From a virus: a stretch of 33,840 nucleotides of DNA. The stretch is taken from IMG/VR virus record IMGVR_UViG_3300035703_000276, positions 1 through 33,840 of that record. One strand, given 5' to 3'. A program made the translations under genes and the position numbers. Numbering within the stretch: the stretch's first letter is position 1; each line of letters opens with the position of its first letter. Shown here in pieces: positions 31,829 to 33,840 of the stretch. The notes below the pieces were generated by a model, which was not told the origin of the DNA, did no database searches, and worked only from the letters and a program-made list of their open reading frames with translations.

Positions 31829-31861
31829 AAAAAAAGCCGGGGCCCGATTAAGGAACCCCGG
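31829..31861 (-). terminator. Intrinsic terminator inside the early gene block
   Basis: The minus-strand RNA has CCGGGG (31861-31856), a 13-nt loop and CCCCGG (31842-31837), then C and seven U (31835-31829). A GC-only 6-bp stem with an uninterrupted U tract is a good intrinsic terminator. It lies 37 nt after the stop of the 177-aa gene and about 2.6 kb upstream of the RNA polymerase gene. T7 has its early terminator after, not before, gene 1. Confidence 0.88.
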
Positions 31862-31897
31862 TCTGTATCGCCGGTGATGATGGATAGGATTAACCAT

Positions 31898-32431
31898 TCA
31901 CAATAGCTTAGCTAGTTTCTGCTGTGGGAAACTACCGGTGCTGATAGTTACTGCTGCTTGACAGGCTACCTCAGACCATAGAATCCAATGAATAGATTCT
32001 GGCGCAGACTTGATATGTTCAAGGGTTACTGATAGTTCACCCTCAAAGGTAGCATCTGCCCCTATTTTATGGTGGATCCAGTCATGAACAGCCCTGAACA
32101 TAAGGTTCTGTTGTGTTGACATAAGATCAGGGTTTGGCTCATTGTTAAGCCTACTGATTGGCAGCCATCGTGTCTCACCCGGCAAAGTTACCTTGCTGAG
32201 TGATGACATAGCCTCATCAATGCTGACCTCTCGCGTCACGAATAAGGGTTCGATACGCTCTGCTCTCATCTTAGTGAACTGATCAATGAGCCACAGTCTG
32301 AATGCCGTACGCTCTGCCAATGTTGGGACGGTGTTAGGAGCAGCCATCCATTCACTAGCTAAAGTCTCAGCATTAATCCTCCCATGGCAGCCAGAGGGGC
32401 TCATCATCGGGGTCATTGTTGTCTGTCTCAT
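31898..32431 (-). CDS. Early hypothetical protein, 177 aa
   Basis: GGAGG lies 9 nt before the ATG at 32431, one of the best Shine-Dalgarno sites among the early genes, which fixes the start. The N-terminal half contains INAETLASEWMAAPNTVPTL and a helix. The C-terminal half reads NLMFRAVHDWIHHKIGADAT, then FEGELSVTLEHIKSAPESIH and a Trp/Ala helix (WSEVACQAAVTIS). The VHDxxHH...F.GE...H pattern recalls a family of phage proteins with conserved His, Asp and Glu that could bind metal, but no name or activity is known to me. It is the last gene before the early terminator. Confidence 0.8.
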   Translation of the reverse strand: MRQTTMTPMMSPSGCHGRINAETLASEWMAAPNTVPTLAERTAFRLWLIDQFTKMRAERIEPLFVTREVSIDEAMSSLSKVTLPGETRWLPISRLNNEPNPDLMSTQQNLMFRAVHDWIHHKIGADATFEGELSVTLEHIKSAPESIHWILWSEVACQAAVTISTGSFPQQKLAKLL

Positions 32432-32492
32432 TGTCGGGGACCTCCCACAAATAGTAGAACAATTTATCAGTGATAGAATCTAGTTCATACAT
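32373..32492 (-). CDS. Possible 39-aa acidic small protein
   Basis: A short frame starts at ATG 32492, overlapping the stop of the HhH-like gene by 8 nt, and runs 59 nt into the next gene. It reads MYELDSITDKLFYYLWEVPD and continues NETDNNDPDDEPLWLPWED. The composition (Asp/Glu plus Trp) is unusual and not shadow-like, since shadows of this region are basic. The Shine-Dalgarno is weak (GGAG 11 nt upstream). Small acidic early proteins in T7-like phages often bind host proteins or mimic DNA. The evidence is limited to the overlap pattern and composition. Confidence 0.4.
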   Translation of the reverse strand: MYELDSITDKLFYYLWEVPDNETDNNDPDDEPLWLPWED

Positions 32493-33120
32493 CTTTTAGT
32501 AGTCTCCGATATGTAACCCAGGTAACAGCCTGAACCTGAGTCGGTGTTAGCTTGTGGCCGCATATTTCAAACGACCTATCAGCCACTAAGCAATAGGCCC
32601 GTTGAATTGTTTCATAAAGGGACGCACTAATTGACGGTGTCTTAGTTGTTGGGATGCGCTGCCCAATAAAGACAGAGTATGCGTGGCCATCAACACAGAC
32701 TGCGTTAGGATCGCCCATGATTGACCGATAAAAAGCGGTGATCTTTCTACCATTCAGTATTGACACAATAGCCTCACTGTCTAGTGATTCTGTGTCCAAT
32801 TCTAGAATCCTGATAGCCTTTTCCTTGTTGCCGTTATAGGTGCAAACCTTAGTGAGGCTTAGATCATGGCCGCTGAGATACGCTTCGATTAACCTATCAG
32901 CGTCAGCGCAGTTACGTTCCCATTTATTGTTCGGTGATAGTGCTGCGATCACACCGACAGCCTGACCCATTGTTATGTCATAGGCTGCGATCAATTGAAC
33001 ACCGAACCTATGGGCTCTGGCGTACCATTCTTTACCCTTAAAGATATCCGCCTCAGTTGCGAGACTGAGAATGCCAGAGATGTTGCGCGTGTTTGCGCGG
33101 TGCTTAACCCGGTTTGCCAT
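32485..33120 (-). CDS. Early protein with HhH-GPD DNA glycosylase-like signature
   Basis: The 211-aa protein contains a block starting at G124 (GRKITAF) and ending in VCVDGHAYSV. It aligns without gaps to the catalytic block of E. coli endonuclease III (GRKTANV to AVDTHIFRV), as I recall that sequence. Lys126 and Asp144 are 18 residues apart, the same as K120 and D138 of that enzyme. The preceding ILNGRK may be a degenerate helix-hairpin-helix. The helix AVGVIAALSPNNKWERNCAD could match the LLSxQ helix. No FeS cysteine cluster is seen at the C-terminus. Possible roles are base excision, AP-site cleavage, or processing of modified bases, since HhH-GPD relatives also occur in phage thymine hypermodification. 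The leader before the ATG is C/A-rich (33121-33154). Homologues in other phages are to my knowledge unnamed. Confidence 0.75.
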   Translation of the reverse strand: MANRVKHRANTRNISGILSLATEADIFKGKEWYARAHRFGVQLIAAYDITMGQAVGVIAALSPNNKWERNCADADRLIEAYLSGHDLSLTKVCTYNGNKEKAIRILELDTESLDSEAIVSILNGRKITAFYRSIMGDPNAVCVDGHAYSVFIGQRIPTTKTPSISASLYETIQRAYCLVADRSFEICGHKLTPTQVQAVTWVTYRRLLKDV

Positions 33121-33154
33121 TGGTTTGGTTGCGTGGTTTGATGGTGGTTTGTGA

Positions 33155-33325
33155 TCAGTAGTCGCAAATAAGATAGACTGACTCTATGTCAATTGTTGGA
33201 TGAAGCTTAGCGCAAGTGGCGTAGGCCTCAGCCTTTGTTTCCTTGACATAGGACAGGACCTGATACCGGTCTTGCTTAGTGTCCCATTCCCGGACACCCC
33301 AGACAAACAATTTAGGTTCGATCAT
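33155..33325 (-). CDS. Small early protein, 56 aa
   Basis: The frame starts at ATG 33325 and reads MIEPKLFVWGVREWDTKQDR, then YQVLSYVKETKAEAYATCAK and LHPTIDIESVYLICDY. It fills the space between the CA-repeat leader and the HhH-like gene. A beta-alpha-beta order is likely: a WGVREWD strand, an ETKAEAYATC helix and an IESVYLI strand. This matches the general form of the 65-aa protein upstream (GGWEAIHTG, then DCYAAALAV), so the two may be paralogues. Function unknown. There is no Shine-Dalgarno; ACAACCACA directly precedes the ATG. Confidence 0.7.
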   Translation of the reverse strand: MIEPKLFVWGVREWDTKQDRYQVLSYVKETKAEAYATCAKLHPTIDIESVYLICDY

Positions 33326-33327
33326 TG

Positions 33328-33357
33328 TGGTTGTGTGTGTGTGTGTGTGTTTGTGTG
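33328..33357. repeat. (CA)n/(GT)n dinucleotide repeat in the leader of a small early gene
   Basis: Positions 33332-33350 are an uninterrupted TG run of 19 nt, extended on both sides by imperfect copies. On the transcribed strand it is CACACA leading into ACAACCACA and ATG at 33325. Positions 33325-33338 (TTGTGGTTGTGTGT on plus) recur exactly at 29193-29206 just upstream of RNA polymerase. Confidence 0.9.
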
Positions 33358-33388
33358 GGTAGCTTTTTAGACGGCTGCCCGTGCTTAT

Positions 33389-33586
33389 TCAGGCGTTGGG
33401 ATTGAAATGCTCTGGTTGAATTGTGAGCTCCCCTTCCTGATCTACGGCCAGTGCTGCGGCATAGCAATCGCCATAGGGGCCCGTATGGATCGCCTCCCAG
33501 CCACCATCGGCAGGACACACCCACAGGCAATAAATGGGCACATTCCGGCCATTGGAGCTGGCTTCGCCCTTGGGTTGGCTGTTCAT
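33389..33586 (-). CDS. First early gene, 65-aa hypothetical protein
   Basis: This is the first frame after the early promoter; the ATG lies roughly 20 nt after the predicted transcript start, so the leader is very short. The product begins MNSQPKGEASSNGRNVPIYC, then LWVCPADGGWEAIHTGPYGD and CYAAALAVDQEGELTIQPEH. It looks like a single beta-alpha-beta unit, with a helix DCYAAALAV after GPYGD. No family recognised. Being first to be expressed, it may act on the host, but that is inference. Confidence 0.75.
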   Translation of the reverse strand: MNSQPKGEASSNGRNVPIYCLWVCPADGGWEAIHTGPYGDCYAAALAVDQEGELTIQPEHFNPNA

Positions 33587-33610
33587 TGATTCATTGATTG
33601 AACTGATCCA

Positions 33611-33639
33611 ACAATACAGGGTCTGTCAACCAGTGTCAA
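33611..33639 (-). promoter_or_regulatory. Early sigma-70-type promoter
   Basis: On the minus strand a perfect -35 box TTGACA (33639-33634) is followed after exactly 17 nt by TATTGT (33616-33611), 4 of 6 matches to TATAAT. Transcription should start about 33604, just upstream of the first early gene. A second TTGACA lies within the spacer. Host polymerase with a group 1 or 2 sigma factor is the expected user. Confidence 0.8.
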
Positions 33640-33724
33640 GCCAATCAAGCAAAGTAGTACAACTGTATTGCCGGAGGCTTGTGAATAGTACAAACGTACT
33701 GATCGGGTACAGATTTTTTGATAA

Positions 33725-33756
33725 AATACGAATCCGTATCAATACGAATCCATATC
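33725..33756. repeat. 16-bp tandem repeat, two copies
   Basis: AATACGAATCCGTATC (33725-33740) is followed directly by AATACGAATCCATATC (33741-33756), 15 of 16 identical. The copies sit about 100 bp upstream of the early promoter. They could be operator or activator sites, or part of a terminal repeat or origin region. Confidence 0.85.
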
Positions 33757-33840
33757 AACAATACAATAATATAACACTACCGTTATATCTACCCTTAAAT
33801 GGTACACTTGAACCACCGAACCACTCCTGTAGTGCGCCAG

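Larger units (their letters stand above)
33587..33840 (-). promoter_or_regulatory. Right-end early leader without genes
   Basis: This 254-nt stretch has no credible frame of useful length on either strand. It is AT-rich in 33720-33800 and holds a 16-bp tandem repeat, the inverted repeat AGTAC-AAAC-GTACT (near 33688-33701) and a consensus-like promoter at 33611-33639. In T7-like phages the early promoters for host polymerase lie next to the left terminal repeat. The true genome end or its terminal repeat may therefore be near or just beyond this edge. Confidence 0.7.

Noticed and set aside
29895-33840. Lysogeny module, anti-CRISPR or toxin-antitoxin pair in the early region
   Set aside because: No integrase, repressor-like helix-turn-helix or known toxin motif was visible; the small genes are left as hypothetical.

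Overview
This window is most of the genome of a lytic T7-like podovirus (Autographiviridae type) that infects a unicellular cyanobacterium, probably a Synechococcus or Cyanobium relative. Every gene lies on the minus strand, so transcription runs right to left. The evidence is a complete T7-order set: single-subunit RNA polymerase, single-stranded DNA-binding protein, endonuclease I, primase-helicase, family A DNA polymerase, 5'-3' exonuclease, portal, scaffold, capsid, tail tubes A and B, internal core proteins, tail fibre. A cyanopodovirus-style class I ribonucleotide reductase sits between the replication and structural modules. No psbA, hli, talC, integrase, tRNA with a normal fold, or CRISPR array was recognised. 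The terminase and lysis genes and the rest of the tail fibre must lie beyond the left edge.

Layout from right to left. (1) 33587-33840: a leader without genes, holding a 16-bp tandem repeat and a strong sigma-70-type promoter. (2) 33586-29189: about fifteen small early genes, mostly unrecognised. One (32485-33120) shows a HhH-GPD DNA glycosylase-like Lys/Asp signature, one has a SAP/Rho-N-like helical motif, and an intrinsic terminator (31829-31861) interrupts the run well before the RNA polymerase gene. (3) 29185-20522: RNA polymerase and the replication and nucleotide genes, tightly packed with ATGA, GTGA or 8-nt overlaps. They include a 52-codon zinc-ribbon gene (23787-23945) and a short DUF3310 gene starting at GTG. 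(4) 20525-17996: MazG-like pyrophosphatase, nrdA and a short nrdB. (5) 17803-1: virion genes. The capsid gene has a 379-nt, highly structured leader and is followed by an intrinsic terminator, as at T7 gene 10.

How the genes work together, by family knowledge: the host polymerase transcribes the early block from the right-end promoter. The phage RNA polymerase then takes over. Endonuclease and exonuclease break host DNA, and the reductase with the MazG-like enzyme supplies dNTPs to the replisome. The capsid terminator and structured leader probably set a high yield of capsid protein. The internal core proteins are ejected to cross the envelope; the gp15-like protein carries a lysozyme-like domain and an M23-like fold that seems to have lost metal ligands.

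The points most worth a second look are the HhH-GPD-like early protein, the radical site of the short NrdB (Leu where Tyr is usual), the capsid leader with a tRNA-like fold and an open frame without a start, the early terminator upstream of the RNA polymerase gene, and C/A-rich leaders that lack Shine-Dalgarno sequences.
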